From positions 124,001 to 188,000 of the forward strand of contig NZ_FNKY01000001.1 of the NCBI RefSeq assembly GCF_900103165.1: a stretch of DNA of 64,000 nt, written 5' to 3'. The translations under genes were made by a program, and so were the position numbers. The notes below the pieces were generated by a model. It did not search any database and was not told the origin of the DNA. It saw only the letters and a list, made by a program, of their open reading frames with translations. Shown piece after piece: positions 6,712 through 15,363 of the stretch (position 1 is its first letter; each line of letters opens with the position of its first letter). This DNA is from Nitrosospira multiformis (GTDB lineage: Bacteria; Pseudomonadota; Gammaproteobacteria; Burkholderiales; Nitrosomonadaceae).

Positions 6712-8553
6712 GTGTCGCAGGTGAAATTAAGCAGCAAGCTCGATCGCCCGGTCGATAACGACTACGATCATATGCTCGGCCCGGAGAATGCTGAAATCAC
6801 TCTCGTGGAGTATGGGAGCTACGCGTGCCCGCATTGCCGGGCTGCGAATGAAAGGATCGCTCAGGTTCGGGATCAGTTGGGTGATCGCCTTCGTTACGTC
6901 TTCCGGCACTACCCATTAACTGGAAGCGATATTGCTCGCAGGGCTGCCGAGTTGGTGGAGCATGCGAAAGACACTAAAGCCTTCTGGGACGCGCACATCG
7001 CGTTGATGACACGTTCGGAAGCGTTGACGGAAGAGGATTTGATTGCCGTTGCCAGCGATCTGGACGTGCCTCTGCCTGACGTTGGTGAGGCTAGCGAAGC
7101 CGACGAGCGTGCCAAGGCGCGCATCCAGGCCGACGTAAAGAGCGCCCAGGTCAGCCACGCCTTGGTCACACCGACGTTCTTTATCAATGGTCGCCGCTAT
7201 GATGGCCCTTGGGATGAAAGTTCTTTCACCGACGCGATGCTCGGTGGCCCCAGCCAAAGATTGCAGGGCTTGGCGCTCGACTTCGCCGGTTGGGCGCCTT
7301 CGGCGGGCGTCCTGCTTCTGCTGGCGACGATACTCGCCGTGGCATTGACAAATTCCAGTCTTGATGCCGGCTTCCTGGCGTTGTGGGAACAGTATCTGAG
7401 TATTTCAATCGGCGGTGCCGAGTTCAAGATGTCCTTGCTCCACTGGATCAACGATGGCTTGCTGACAATCTTCTTTCTGGTCGTGGGACTGGAAATCAAA
7501 CGCGAATTTACCGTCGGCCGCCTCGCCAGTATACGATCGGGAGCCCTGCCGGTTGCTGCGGCTGTCGGCGGCATGGTGGTGCCGGCGATCCTTTATGTGC
7601 TGCTGACACCCGCAGGAGCCTGGTCGCACGGGTGGGGCGTTCCGATGGCCACAGACACGGCGTTCGCCGTGGCGCTGATCGTGATGATGGGAAACCGCGT
7701 ACCGGCCGAGCTGCGCGTCTTCCTGACGGCGGCGGCTATCGTCGACGACATCGGTGCAATCATCGTTGTAGCAATCTTCTACTCCGGCACAATAAACTTC
7801 GGCTATCTCGCGGGCGCCGCGGCCACTGTTGCGGCGCTGGTTCTCCTCAACCGCATCCGCGTCTATAACGTCACGCCCTACGTCCTTCTGGGCGTCGTGC
7901 TCTGGGCCTGCGTGCTCGCAAGCGGACTCCACGCCACCATAGCGGGCGTGATCCTGGCGCTGTTCATTCCGACGAGGCCGCCCCCGAATCTGACGGCGTT
8001 GATGGTCCAAGCAGACGCGATCCTGACTACCGAAGCACAACGTAGCGGCGAGGTGCTGCGGCACGGTCCTTCTCTTCCGGCTATTCGAGCGCTCGACGCC
8101 ATCCACGATCGCCTGGAATCGCCAGCCGATCGCCTGCTGCGAAACGCTGGCGGCCGTTCGAGCTACGTTGTGCTGCCGCTGTTCGCCTTGGCTAATGCAG
8201 GAGTCGCGCTTACGGCGGATGCCCTCACCGCCCATGAACCTCTTATGCTTGCGATTATCGTAGCATTGGTGATCGGCAAGCCCCTGGGATTGGTGTCGGC
8301 ATCGGCGATTGCAGTGCGGCTCGGAATCGCCACCAAGCCTGACGAATATTCATGGCGGCAATTAATCGGAGCCGGCGCACTGGCCGGGATCGGTTTCACT
8401 ATGTCGCTGTTTATCGCCAGCCAGGCATTCCCGGCAGAGAGCGATTTCGCTGCGGCCAAGATCGCGGTATTTGCCGCTTCAATAGTATCTGCGATCCTCG
8501 GCGTGGCTATCTTGTGGAACGCGGACAGGCGGCGCGGACGAGGCAGCCCCTAG
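6712..8553 (+). CDS. nhaA: NhaA-type Na+/H+ antiporter with N-terminal DsbA-like domain
   Basis: A 613-residue fusion. Residues 20-180 are a DsbA-like thioredoxin fold with C39-P-H-C42 and a cis-proline loop at T153-P154; residues 195-605 are NhaA, with the transport aspartates in PMATD315 and VD345-D346 and the GKPLGLV lysine segment. NhaA exchanges external H+ for internal Na+ and controls pH and salt. Similar thioredoxin-NhaA fusions are known in other bacteria, with the thiol domain presumed to sense or reduce disulfides. The GTG start at 6712 is supported by GGAGG (6700-6704) 7 nt upstream. It stands alone, with relics on both sides and G+C-rich codons compared with the IS zone, consistent with transfer. 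Confidence 0.9.
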   Translation: MSQVKLSSKLDRPVDNDYDHMLGPENAEITLVEYGSYACPHCRAANERIAQVRDQLGDRLRYVFRHYPLTGSDIARRAAELVEHAKDTKAFWDAHIALMTRSEALTEEDLIAVASDLDVPLPDVGEASEADERAKARIQADVKSAQVSHALVTPTFFINGRRYDGPWDESSFTDAMLGGPSQRLQGLALDFAGWAPSAGVLLLLATILAVALTNSSLDAGFLALWEQYLSISIGGAEFKMSLLHWINDGLLTIFFLVVGLEIKREFTVGRLASIRSGALPVAAAVGGMVVPAILYVLLTPAGAWSHGWGVPMATDTAFAVALIVMMGNRVPAELRVFLTAAAIVDDIGAIIVVAIFYSGTINFGYLAGAAATVAALVLLNRIRVYNVTPYVLLGVVLWACVLASGLHATIAGVILALFIPTRPPPNLTALMVQADAILTTEAQRSGEVLRHGPSLPAIRALDAIHDRLESPADRLLRNAGGRSSYVVLPLFALANAGVALTADALTAHEPLMLAIIVALVIGKPLGLVSASAIAVRLGIATKPDEYSWRQLIGAGALAGIGFTMSLFIASQAFPAESDFAAAKIAVFAASIVSAILGVAILWNADRRRGRGSP

Positions 8554-8619
8554 ATTATACGATTTGGATTGTGTTGGTTCAAGCATGACTCTTCCCTTCA
8601 GCCTGATTCCTTGTTGGGG

Positions 8620-8826
8620 TCAGCAAAGCGGTGTCAGCCCGAATTGCTGCAGAAGAGAAAAGAAATTCGCAGCTCCTTCGTGATCGGTGATTTCTCGTTG
8701 CGAATGCACATGACGTTTACTGTCTCGAAGTGAATTCTCCGCCCAGTCGATGCCAATCCCCAAAATATCCCTTTGTACTTTTGAAACAATCAAACCATGA
8801 TAAATCCTGCGCCGGTACTGATCCAA
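8620..8826 (-). pseudogene. Possible IS110-type transposase N-terminal relic
   Basis: A minus-strand frame gives ILGIGIDWAENS...REITDHEGAANFFSLLQQFG, which resembles the start of IS110-family transposases (GIDWAE..., then a REV/I...G..L...L..FG segment). No catalytic core follows. The similarity is by eye only and short. Confidence 0.3.
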
Positions 8827-9148
8827 TATTTAATGGTTCCCTTAAAGGGGAATTTCCAAGCATGATTTCCACTTTAATCTGGTATGAAATATCTGAAGCA
8901 CGTTAGTGCTGCTGGATATTTCATGGGTCACTAAACGCATGAAACGGGGACATGAGGCAGTAAAGGCCATGACTGCAATTATTCAAATACAAGAAGGCAA
9001 AGATGAACCTATAATGTTCTTATGACCCAACAAAATTAGCGGTTCATGATTTTCCAGAAGGCGCAAGATCATAGTCAAGCGGATTTCGCCATCGTCCTGA
9101 CGAAATGGACGGTTTGATCGATTGAGAAATATTGAGCATGGAGGTTGT
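8827..9148. other. Gene-free stretch with a perfect hairpin
   Basis: No credible gene. A perfect 10-bp inverted repeat, ATGAAATATC (8884-8893) and GATATTTCAT (8915-8924), encloses a second one, GCAC/GTGC (8898-8901, 8906-8909). There is no T-tract. It may be a transposon end or a binding site; the AT-rich DNA before the next gene probably holds that gene's promoter. Confidence 0.4.
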
Positions 9149-9472
9149 ATGCTTCGTACGCATCTCGATAGCATTCGCGAGATCACACCTTCTGCGAATG
9201 GCTGTGAGGCTTGTCTGAAGACCGGAGACTCATGGGCGCTTCTTCACGCGTGCCGCCAGTGTGGTCACATCGGTTACTGTGATAGCTCGATCAACATAAA
9301 CAGGCACGCGACCAGGCCTTATCATGCGACAGGCCATCCGGTCATGGCATCCTGCGATCCCCGGAAGCCGTGGGGCTGGCGCTACATCGACCAGGAGATG
9401 CTCGATTTCAGCGGCCACCAAACCATACACCGCCATGCTTCATCGGTTGCTTTCGAGGATCGCAAATGGTGA
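9149..9472 (+). CDS. UBP-type zinc-finger protein
   Basis: A 107-residue protein with the UBP zinc-finger pattern: CEACLKTGDSW, HACRQCGHIGYC, then H...H...GH. In eukaryotes this fold binds the ubiquitin C-terminus; bacterial versions are small, stand-alone and of unknown partner. The start at 9149 follows GGAGG (9140-9144). Its stop overlaps the next start (ATGGTGA at 9466-9472), so the two proteins are translationally coupled, and the pairing with a cNMP-binding flavoprotein is seen in other bacteria. A shared redox or signalling function is inferred, not shown. Confidence 0.8.
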   Translation: MLRTHLDSIREITPSANGCEACLKTGDSWALLHACRQCGHIGYCDSSININRHATRPYHATGHPVMASCDPRKPWGWRYIDQEMLDFSGHQTIHRHASSVAFEDRKW

Positions 9473-11226
9473 TGAACGAGGCCTTTGACAGTTTGCTCTC
9501 GCCAGCGTCTGGCCAGATGGACGATGTTCCAACCAGTACGATGGATTTTCCATTGCCTCCAAGCCTGGAATCGCGCCGCGGGCAGATGTTTCCCAAACTT
9601 TCCCCCGCAGAAACTAATCGGCTACTGCGTTTTGGCACGGTGCGCACCTGGCAGCCCGGTGAAATATTATTCGATCCCTCCAGGCCCGGAGTGGGCATGT
9701 TCGTTTTGCTGAGCGGGCGCATCCTGATTACGCGCAAAAATGGCCTGGGCATCGAGATTCCCATCATTGAAAGTGGGCCGGGCCACTTCACGGGCGAAGT
9801 CGGCCAGCTTTCAGGCCGTCCCCCGCTTGCCTATGGACGGGCTCTTGAAGTCGTTGAAGCACTGGTGATCGATCCGCCTTCCTTGCGCGCAGTGGTCGTG
9901 GCCGAGGCTGAGCTCGGGGAACGTATCATGAGAGCCATGATCCTGCGGCGCTTGGGATTGATCGAAACTGGCGGAGGCGGTCCGCTACTGATTGGTACCC
10001 CCGGCGGCGCAGGCATGGTGCGGCTACAGGGATTTCTTTCAAGGAATGGTCATCCTCATCTTGCATTGGATCCGGCACAGGATAGCGTCGCGGAAGACGT
10101 GATGAAGCTCCACCAACCGCGTCCAGACGAATTGCCACTGGTTGTTTGTCCCGATGGAACGGTCCTTAAGTGTCCCACCGAAAGGGAGCTTGCGCATCAC
10201 CTCGGTTTGTACATCGAGCTGGATCCTGACCGTGTCTACGACGTTGCGATCGCTGGCGCCGGCCCCGCCGGCCTTGCCTGTGCGGTATATGCCGCATCGG
10301 AAGGGCTTTCCGTGCTTGTACTCGACACTCATGCGTTCGGCGGTCAGGCGGGCGCGAGCGCGAGAATCGAAAATTACCTCGGTTTCCCGACCGGCATCTC
10401 CGGTCAGGCGCTCGCCGGACGCGCTTATGTTCAAGCGCTGAAATTCGGTGCTGAAATGGTGGTGCCCGTCGAAGTGACATCACTCGATTGCACAGGCTTC
10501 CCTCACGCACTCCAACTGGATTGTGGCGCACGGGTTTCGGCAAAAGCCGTGGTTATCGCGACAGGTGCAAAGTATCGGCATCCCGCCATACCCGAACTTG
10601 AGAAATACGAAGGTCGCGGCGTCTATTACTGGGCTTCGCCGATCGAGGCAGGGCTATGCCGGCAGGAAGAAGTAGTGCTCGTGGGTGGCGGCAATGCAGC
10701 CGGACAGGCAATTGTATTCCTGGCAAGCCACGCGGCGCACGTGCATCATTTGATTCGTGGAGCCGATCTGGCAAAAAGCATGTCGACATATCTTATTAAC
10801 CGTATCGGGTCGCTGCCGAACGTTACCTTACATAGGGAATCCGAGATCGTTGCAATCGAAGGCTGCGAAGAAGGGGTGAGCGCCGTTCATTGGCGCCATC
10901 GCCAAAACGGCAGCATGCAGACGAAATCAACCCGGCGCATTTTCGTGTTCGTGGGGGCCGATCCGAACACCGGCTGGCTTGAGAATTGCGGCGTGAAATT
11001 AAATGACAAAGGTTTTGTCTGCACCGGCCTGGACCTCTCGCCTGCCGACCATACGCAGTCTGCGCATTCGAAAAACGGCCGCCAACCCCTACCGCTCGAA
11101 ACTTCGGTACCAGGGGTATTCGCGATCGGCGATGCGCGTGCCAGCTCAACCAAACGTGTCGCTGCCGCTGTGGGTGAAGGTGCCGCAGTGGTCGACCAGC
11201 TGCATGCCTTGCTTACATTGCATTAA
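9466..11226 (+). CDS. cNMP-binding domain fused to thioredoxin-reductase-like flavoprotein
   Basis: A 586-residue protein. Residues about 35-160 are a cyclic-nucleotide-binding jelly roll (MFVLLSGRILITRKNG, GHFTGEVGQLSGRP). From about residue 255 there is an FAD fold (VAIAGAGPAGLACAVYAASEG, GGQAGASARIENYLGFP), an NADPH fold (EVVLVGGGNAAGQAIVFLA) and the closing FAD motif (PGVFAIGDARA). The CxxC redox pair of true thioredoxin reductases is absent: the expected place reads YYWASPIEAGLC. It therefore probably does not reduce thioredoxin by the classical route. The start at 9466 is preceded by GAGGA and overlaps the stop of the zinc-finger gene; a longer frame from 9370 would run inside that gene. 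Confidence 0.85.
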   Translation: MVMNEAFDSLLSPASGQMDDVPTSTMDFPLPPSLESRRGQMFPKLSPAETNRLLRFGTVRTWQPGEILFDPSRPGVGMFVLLSGRILITRKNGLGIEIPIIESGPGHFTGEVGQLSGRPPLAYGRALEVVEALVIDPPSLRAVVVAEAELGERIMRAMILRRLGLIETGGGGPLLIGTPGGAGMVRLQGFLSRNGHPHLALDPAQDSVAEDVMKLHQPRPDELPLVVCPDGTVLKCPTERELAHHLGLYIELDPDRVYDVAIAGAGPAGLACAVYAASEGLSVLVLDTHAFGGQAGASARIENYLGFPTGISGQALAGRAYVQALKFGAEMVVPVEVTSLDCTGFPHALQLDCGARVSAKAVVIATGAKYRHPAIPELEKYEGRGVYYWASPIEAGLCRQEEVVLVGGGNAAGQAIVFLASHAAHVHHLIRGADLAKSMSTYLINRIGSLPNVTLHRESEIVAIEGCEEGVSAVHWRHRQNGSMQTKSTRRIFVFVGADPNTGWLENCGVKLNDKGFVCTGLDLSPADHTQSAHSKNGRQPLPLETSVPGVFAIGDARASSTKRVAAAVGEGAAVVDQLHALLTLH

Positions 11227-11532
11227 GCTGTTCCGGTGCAAACGATGGACCAGACGGAGGAGCCAATATAGCTCGATAACGGTAAGCTCTGCGCATTCCT
11301 GGGTGAAGAACCCCATGCTCCGCTCGACGAGGCTGTCTCAACCGTACTGAAAACACTTAATATCACCGCTGCCTGAGTGCGTGAAGACCGCGGTGTTTAG
11401 GAGAGCAGAGAGTAATCCGGGTTTACGCTACGCTGGCGACCGCAAAGAAATTCATTGGGCTGGGTGCCCCCTGTCGCGATTGGTGTTGAATGCTGGTTGA
11501 CGCTGTTTCAAATGCAGGTCGTTATAGCTATC
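11227..11532. other. Gene-poor stretch
   Basis: Between two convergent genes. A 34-codon stop-free run ending at 11376 (LDNGKLCAFLGEEPHAPLDE...) may be the tail of a lost gene, but it follows an in-frame TAG and I cannot assign it. Nothing else is recognisable. Confidence 0.3.
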
Positions 11533-11793
11533 TCACTTTATATAGGGTATTTGCTGCGGCATCTGCTGTGACTGGGGCCGCTGCGGATGCTGTAACCGTT
11601 GCTTCTTCTGATCCATCAACTGCTCCTGATGTTGCTGTTGCATCTGCTGCGATTTTTGCTGCTTCAGCAGATATTCATTGCTTTGATCAATCATATTCTG
11701 TTGCCGTTGCTCCAGTGTTTGGCCAGATTCCTGGGCAAATGCTGCTGACGATATGAGTAAAACAAGCGTAGCCGAAAGAAGTGCTGTTTTCAT
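11533..11793 (-). CDS. Small secreted glutamine-rich protein
   Basis: An 86-residue protein with a clear signal peptide (MKTALLSATLVLLISSAAFA, cleavage after AFA at 20) and a mature part that is almost wholly Gln-rich (QQKSQQMQQQHQEQL, QRPQSQQMPQQ). GGAGG lies 7 nt upstream on the minus strand, which supports a real gene. No domain is recognised; it is probably an unstructured periplasmic or surface protein. Converges with the flavoprotein gene. Confidence 0.6.
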   Translation of the reverse strand: MKTALLSATLVLLISSAAFAQESGQTLEQRQQNMIDQSNEYLLKQQKSQQMQQQHQEQLMDQKKQRLQHPQRPQSQQMPQQIPYIK

Positions 11794-11837
11794 AATTCCC
11801 TCCGATAATATTTAATCCCCAGCTGATGATAATTGAT

Positions 11838-12106
11838 TCAGCTTGACTGCGGTACTCCTCCCGATTTTAGCCTTGGCGGGTTCAGAAATAGTGTCCAGGC
11901 GACCATTGCGAACTTCTGACAGGGTGTCATTCCGCCGATGATACTCGGTCTTTCCGCATTGTAAGCCCACAGCCATTGCGTAGCGATTTTCTGCGCATGT
12001 GCCATGGATTCGAAGATCCTGACATCCAGCCATTCGTGCCGGACGGTGCGATTGAATCGTTCCACATAATACGACCAAACCCGCTTTGTCTTTGCATTTG
12101 GACAAT
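11838..12106 (-). pseudogene. IS3-family transposase C-terminal fragment
   Basis: Reads NAKTKRVWSYYVERFNRTVR then HEWLDVRIFESMAHAQ, TQWLWAYNAERPSIIGGMTP, QKFAMVAW: the last part of an IS3-type integrase core, including the Glu region and the conserved Y/N-RPH-like ending. The first two catalytic aspartates are missing and no terminal repeats are seen. It is a different copy from the intact IS3 element at 2824-4147. Confidence 0.75.
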
Positions 12107-12264
12107 TCGAGAAATAAATTTGACTATAAAAGAAACACTGCTATGAATAAATTGAGAGGGAGGCTTAAGGGATGTGAGTTGTTCCAATTCATGCCATTCG
12201 ACTTTCAAGCACTAATTGCCGGAACTAATCCGCGCCTTAGTTAAACCAACAGGGGGTAATTATC

Positions 12265-13038
12265 ATGAAACAGATTCGCATAATCGGAGTCTTGTCCGTT
12301 TTGGCAGGTCTATGGATTGGGGTTGGCACGGTTGAGACTATTTCCACAGCCCAGGCGGAAACAACAAAACCTGTGAAGACAATCAAAACCGAGTATCAAT
12401 ATGCCGCAAAAGTCGTCTGTTCGCTATTGCTGCCACATCAGGACGGCACTTTGGCAAGAGGCACCTATCGCACGACCATCAATATACACAATCCCACCAA
12501 CAAGCAGATCACTGTTGCCGCCAAGGTGGCGCTTGCCACACAGTTTGGCTCCGAACCAGGCCCCTTCGGCGTTACGCCATTCAAGGAGGCCGTTCTCCAG
12601 CCGGATGGGGCGGTTGGCATGAGCTGTTTTGACGTCGCCGGCTACTTTTGTCCGATCGACGGGGTTTGTGTTGATTTCGCGTTCCTGGAGGGGTTTCTGG
12701 TTATAAAAAGTCCTGTACCCTTGGATGTTGTCGGTGTATATACCGCCCGCCACACGGATGGAGACGTCGAGTCCATTGACGTCGAAACGGTGCAACCCAA
12801 GCAAGTTCGCGAGGCGGTTAAGGTGGGATCAACAGAGACCACTAAACCGGGTGGTGGGAAACGTGTCGATTATCCGCCCAAAGGAAGCCCTGCTTACGGC
12901 GATAAGGAACCTAAACAAATGTGCGGCGGAATAGCGGGATTCCCCTGCCCTGCGGGTAAGACTTGTGTGGATGATCCCTCAGACAATTGCGATCCGACCC
13001 GAGGTGGCGCCGACTGCAGCGGTATTTGTGTGAAATAA
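12265..13038 (+). CDS. Exported protein with C-terminal cysteine-rich domain
   Basis: A 257-residue protein: signal peptide (residues 1-31, ending AQAE), a beta-rich middle (YRTTINIHNPTNKQITVAAKVAL; several CxxC-like cysteines around FDVAGYFCPIDGVCVDF), a Pro/Gly linker and a compact Cys-rich end (CGGIAGFPCPAGKTCVDDP followed by a DNCDP...GGADCSGICV pattern). That ending recurs in many secreted bacterial proteins without known role. AGGGGG lies upstream of the ATG. It precedes the micro-ORF and synthase gene by 50 bp with no terminator between, so they may share a transcript. Confidence 0.7.
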   Translation: MKQIRIIGVLSVLAGLWIGVGTVETISTAQAETTKPVKTIKTEYQYAAKVVCSLLLPHQDGTLARGTYRTTINIHNPTNKQITVAAKVALATQFGSEPGPFGVTPFKEAVLQPDGAVGMSCFDVAGYFCPIDGVCVDFAFLEGFLVIKSPVPLDVVGVYTARHTDGDVESIDVETVQPKQVREAVKVGSTETTKPGGGKRVDYPPKGSPAYGDKEPKQMCGGIAGFPCPAGKTCVDDPSDNCDPTRGGADCSGICVK

Positions 13039-13090
13039 CGGCACATGGATGTAGGAAGAGTTCTTGTTTTTGTGGGGGAACGCAACGCCT

Positions 13091-13195
13091 ATGGCTGATC
13101 TTGCGGTCGATGGAGCAATGAAGCTGTTGACCGCGGGCGAAAAAATGCGACGGGTGTTGCGTCCCACAACCTGGGAATCAAATTTGAATGAGTGA
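13091..13195 (+). CDS. 34-residue micro-ORF overlapping the next gene
   Basis: ATG at 13091, with GGGGGA about 11 nt upstream, opens a 34-codon frame (MADLAVDGAMKLLTAGEKMR, then RVLRPTTWESNLNE). Its stop TGA (13193-13195) overlaps the ATG (13188) of the synthase gene, which lacks a good ribosome site of its own. This arrangement suggests translational coupling. No family is recognised; it could be a true small protein or only a coupling device. Confidence 0.4.
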   Translation: MADLAVDGAMKLLTAGEKMRRVLRPTTWESNLNE

Positions 13196-14627
13196 GACAA
13201 GACCTCAACTGAATCCCTACATCATTGATACGACTTTGAGAGAAGGCGTCCAGGCTCCCGGTGTCCGGTTTGGCGAGGAAGAAAGCGCGGAAATCGCACA
13301 TGCGCTCGTGTTTCTGGGTATCGACATGGTTGAGTGCGGACATCCCATAGCCAGTGATGCGGAGGCTCGCCGGGTGCGCGCAACCGTCGCCGCCTGCGGA
13401 GCAGTTCCGGTACTTGCACACGCACGTGCTCGTTGCGAGGACATCGACAGTGTCAAGGCCACTGGCGCCCGGTGGGTCGGTATTTTCGCGGGTGTCAACT
13501 CGATATCGAGGAACAGTCGCATCCGTTTTGAACGGCCCATACCCGAAGTGCTCAGCACGGCCGTCGGCCACGCCAAGAACATCGGATTAAAAGTTCGATT
13601 CACGATCGAGGATGGAAGCCGCACACCTTGGTCCGAATTGGTGGAAGGATACCGCGCTGCGCTTGACGCGGGAGCGGACCGTTTGTGTTTTGCCGACACG
13701 GTTGGTCTCCTCTGTCCCTGGGAAGTGGAAGACCTGATCGGGAGATTGAGCCGCGAATTCGCCGGCCATGACTTGGAGGTACATTTCCACAATGATCGGG
13801 GGATGGCCATTGCTAACGCTCTCAGCGCGGTGCGGGCCGGTGCCCGCTGGATTTCCTCTTCGGTCAACGGCATTGGCGAGCGCTGTGGAATCCCGGACAC
13901 GCTTACTCTATTGGCAAATCTGGATGTTCTAAAATGGCGCCGCCTGCGGAATGGCCATGCACTTCCGCACGTTAGCAAACTGGTCCAGGCTCATTCACGA
14001 CTCGTGGTTGATCGCTGGCACCCAATCACGGGAACAAACGCGTTTACCCACGTCGCCAAGCTACATCGGCGCGCAGTAGCTAGCGATGAGCAGGCCTATG
14101 CCTGGACCGTTCCCGAAACTATCGGACGCCTGAATTCCACGGCTCCTGAAATCCTGCCGTCCGCGCGGGAGCAACTCATTAACCATCCGCAAGTGGTGTC
14201 CGCCACGGGATTACAGCCTAATCGGCGAGGACCTGGCGATCGCTACCTGATGCTTGATAACAGTGTTGTACCGGATGCGCGTCAATACTGCATCGTCCGG
14301 CGCATACCCGAGATGGACGACTATGGGGAAAGGCACATCGATGTTCACCGGCACTGCGTCGATAGCGTTTTTCTATTCATCGGAAATGATCCGGACTTGA
14401 AAGGGTTAACAGTAGAGGTGCGCTTAGGCGCTGATACGTTCGTTGTCGAAAGTCCGGGTAGTGTTTTTATCCCGTCCGGACTCTTGCACAGCTATCGCAT
14501 GCTGGCTGGCGCTGGCCTATTTATCAACCATGTGCAAGCGGGAGATTACACTTCGAGTCTGCTCGACTCAGCGATCTTCCGAAACAGCCCTGGCATGCCG
14601 ATAGAGCCTGTATTGAATGCTGGGTGA
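13188..14627 (+). CDS. HMGL-like (isopropylmalate/homocitrate synthase type) enzyme with C-terminal cupin
   Basis: A 479-residue protein. Residues 10-290 form a DRE-TIM metallolyase barrel: D14-TTLREG, H199-F-H201-NDRG metal ligands, and NGIGERCG. Such enzymes condense acetyl-CoA with a 2-oxo acid. The usual LeuA regulatory domain is missing; instead residues about 345-455 look like a cupin (HIDVHRHCVDSVFLFIG, SVFIPSGLLHSYRML with metal-type histidines). Substrate is unknown; leucine or lysine synthesis is unlikely given the lone context beside a secreted protein gene, and a specialised-metabolite role is possible. The start at 13188 overlaps a micro-ORF stop. Confidence 0.75.
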   Translation: MSETRPQLNPYIIDTTLREGVQAPGVRFGEEESAEIAHALVFLGIDMVECGHPIASDAEARRVRATVAACGAVPVLAHARARCEDIDSVKATGARWVGIFAGVNSISRNSRIRFERPIPEVLSTAVGHAKNIGLKVRFTIEDGSRTPWSELVEGYRAALDAGADRLCFADTVGLLCPWEVEDLIGRLSREFAGHDLEVHFHNDRGMAIANALSAVRAGARWISSSVNGIGERCGIPDTLTLLANLDVLKWRRLRNGHALPHVSKLVQAHSRLVVDRWHPITGTNAFTHVAKLHRRAVASDEQAYAWTVPETIGRLNSTAPEILPSAREQLINHPQVVSATGLQPNRRGPGDRYLMLDNSVVPDARQYCIVRRIPEMDDYGERHIDVHRHCVDSVFLFIGNDPDLKGLTVEVRLGADTFVVESPGSVFIPSGLLHSYRMLAGAGLFINHVQAGDYTSSLLDSAIFRNSPGMPIEPVLNAG

Positions 14628-14706
14628 TTTTTGGAGCCGATGAAAATTGACCGGGATATCCCGACCAATTCATTCCTAGTGCCCAGGACGCGAGCACACT
14701 TGTCTA

Positions 14707-15033
14707 CTACTCTTTCTTAATCTTTATTTGATTCACGACCTTCGTAACCCCTTCGACAGAGTGCGCGACCGAATGCGCTTTATCCTTTTCAGCCTGACTT
14801 TTGGTTGTGCCGCCCAAGACCACTACACCATTCTTATCGGTATCAACCGAGATATGCATCGAGCTGAGATCCTTTTCGGTCGCAAGCTTGGTTTTGATCT
14901 TGCTGGTGATTACCGAATCCTTAACATATTCGCCCACACTGGAATCTGAATCTTTATCTGCGGAGAAGCTTGCAATAGGCGTCAGAAATGCGCCAATCAT
15001 AAACACAGTTGCCAGAAATTTAATTGTTTTCAT
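14707..15033 (-). CDS. BON-domain (OsmY-like) periplasmic protein
   Basis: A 108-residue protein with a signal peptide (ending ASFSA, about residue 24) and one BON domain (YVKDSVITSKIKTKL...DLSSMHISVDTDKNGVVVLGG...AHSVAHSVEGVTKVVNQI). BON proteins bind membranes or phospholipid and are often osmotically or stress induced. The start at 15033 is chosen for AAGGAG upstream; the frame extends 25 codons further but without support. It stands alone, divergent from the gene at 15364. Confidence 0.85.
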   Translation of the reverse strand: MKTIKFLATVFMIGAFLTPIASFSADKDSDSSVGEYVKDSVITSKIKTKLATEKDLSSMHISVDTDKNGVVVLGGTTKSQAEKDKAHSVAHSVEGVTKVVNQIKIKKE

Positions 15034-15363
15034 GAGTTTCTCCTTTGGAGGTTGATGAGTCGACAGGATGCAGCTTCTCTCGGCCCCGGTCTGTTCGGTT
15101 CCATACAAAGCTGAGCCTTATCTAATGCTCTATCTGGCACTATTCAAACTTGATCTTTCGAGCGGTAGCCCGACAAACAATATTGATGTGTCAACACTTA
15201 CGGTGCAGGTTAAAGAGGCTGCGTAAGGCTGCTGCCTATGACTGCTTATGGTCCGCCTGTTTCGCTTCTGCGAAGGCCCCCACCATCCCTTCAGGTGTAC
15301 CTCGGTACAATAGACAAGCTCATCCGTAATAGCGATAATTGTTGTCATTTCTCGGAACGAGTC

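Noticed and set aside
7405-8235. 276-codon minus-strand frame inside nhaA
   Set aside because: Antisense shadow of a G+C-rich membrane protein gene; composition is Arg/His/Gln-rich as expected for such shadows.
11270-11376. 34-codon run LDNGKLCAFLGEEPHAPLDE and onward
   Set aside because: It follows an in-frame stop and is too short to assign; kept only as a remark under the gap.
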